From: Aestuariivita sp964402685
Lineage (GTDB): Bacteria; Pseudomonadota; Alphaproteobacteria; Rhodobacterales; Rhodobacteraceae
Direction of reading: 5' to 3'
DNA: 7,757 nt
Assembly (NCBI GenBank): GCA_964402685.1
Contig: CAYODE010000172.1
Coordinates: 1-7,757, forward strand
The notes under the pieces were generated by a model. It saw only the letters and a list, made by a program, of their open reading frames with translations, ran no database searches and was not told where the DNA came from. This document shows, piece after piece, positions 7,356 through 7,757 of this stretch (its first letter is position 1; each line of letters starts with the position of its first letter). The translations under genes were made by a program, and so were the position numbers.

Positions 7356-7757
7356 TGCATTGGATCATCCTGCCTGTCATTTTGCCTGCGATGCTGGCGC
7401 CCTTGATCGGTTTCGTGATGCGCCACGATATCACACTGGCGCGGGCCGCTTCGGTTTTGGGCACGGGTTTGCTTTTGGCGATTGCGCTGCTTTTGGTGGG
7501 CATGGCAGCCGATGGCACGACACATGTCTATCGTTTGGGCAACTGGCCAGCACCGTTCGGTATTGTTCTGGTGCTCGACCGATTGTCTGCGCTGATGGTG
7601 CTCTTGACGGCCATGCTTGCGTTCATCGTGCTAATCCATGCAATTGCCACGGGTTGGGATGCGCGGGGCCGACATTTCCACGCGCTGTTCCAATTCCAGC
7701 TAATGGGGATTTGCGGCGCGTTTCTGACCGGTGACGTGTTCAACCTCTTCGTCTTTT
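7355..7757 (+). CDS. mrpD: Mrp-type Na+(K+)/H+ antiporter subunit D, 3' end cut by window
   Basis: These are the first 134 codons of the NuoN-like antiporter subunit D; the gene runs off the window. The start overlaps the mrpC stop as TGATG, and GGGAGG at 7339-7344 is a good ribosome site about 10 bases upstream. Hydrophobic helices lie at about 3-22, 31-50 and 78-98. Family landmarks are YRLGNWPAPFGIVLVLDRLSA (59-79), the RGRHFHALFQFQLMG stretch (104-118) and GAFLTGDVFNLFVF (121-134). In this family the last stretch leads straight into a helix with the conserved Glu of the proton path (FEV), so that residue should be encoded within a few codons past the end. No frame damage is visible. Further subunits E, F and G are expected downstream. 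Confidence 0.93.
   Translation, partial: MHWIILPVILPAMLAPLIGFVMRHDITLARAASVLGTGLLLAIALLLVGMAADGTTHVYRLGNWPAPFGIVLVLDRLSALMVLLTAMLAFIVLIHAIATGWDARGRHFHALFQFQLMGICGAFLTGDVFNLFVF

Overview
The window looks like an alphaproteobacterial chromosome, most likely from the Rhodobacteraceae/Roseobacter group. That placement rests on moderately GC-rich coding sequence, a TRAP transporter with its 4-TM and 12-TM parts fused in one protein, and a multisubunit cation/proton antiporter whose A and B subunits are fused as in rhizobial PhaAB. It is an inference from gene style, not from a marker gene.

Layout: (1) About 25-1896 (+) encodes a fused TRAP-type permease; its substrate-binding protein is not here and probably lies upstream. 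(2) 1897-2155 is a gap of about 260 bases with a weak hairpin and a lone TTGACA-like element. (3) 2156-3583 (+) encodes a bifunctional-type mannose-1-phosphate guanylyltransferase/mannose-6-phosphate isomerase (manC), which supplies GDP-mannose for surface glycans. (4) A compact bidirectional terminator at 3589-3627 separates manC from a convergent minus-strand unit. (5) That unit holds a tiny glycine-zipper lipoprotein (3667-3858) and, upstream of it, a possible 84-residue protein (3890-4144). The possible protein starts from GTG behind an exact AGGAGG and overlaps the first nine bases of the next operon on the other strand. (6) From 4136 to the window end (+) runs a tightly packed Mrp/Mnh/Pha antiporter operon: fused mrpAB, mrpC, and the first 134 codons of mrpD, cut by the window edge. 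mrpE, mrpF and mrpG would be expected just beyond.

The functions are membrane transport (a secondary solute importer that relies on an ion gradient, and a Na+/H+ or K+/H+ antiporter that sets such gradients) plus one sugar-nucleotide enzyme and one small envelope lipoprotein. The three plus-strand blocks appear to be separate transcription units. I see no mobile element, CRISPR array, RNA gene or phage gene, and nothing that clearly makes a new system. The most unusual part is the short minus-strand segment at 3667-4158.
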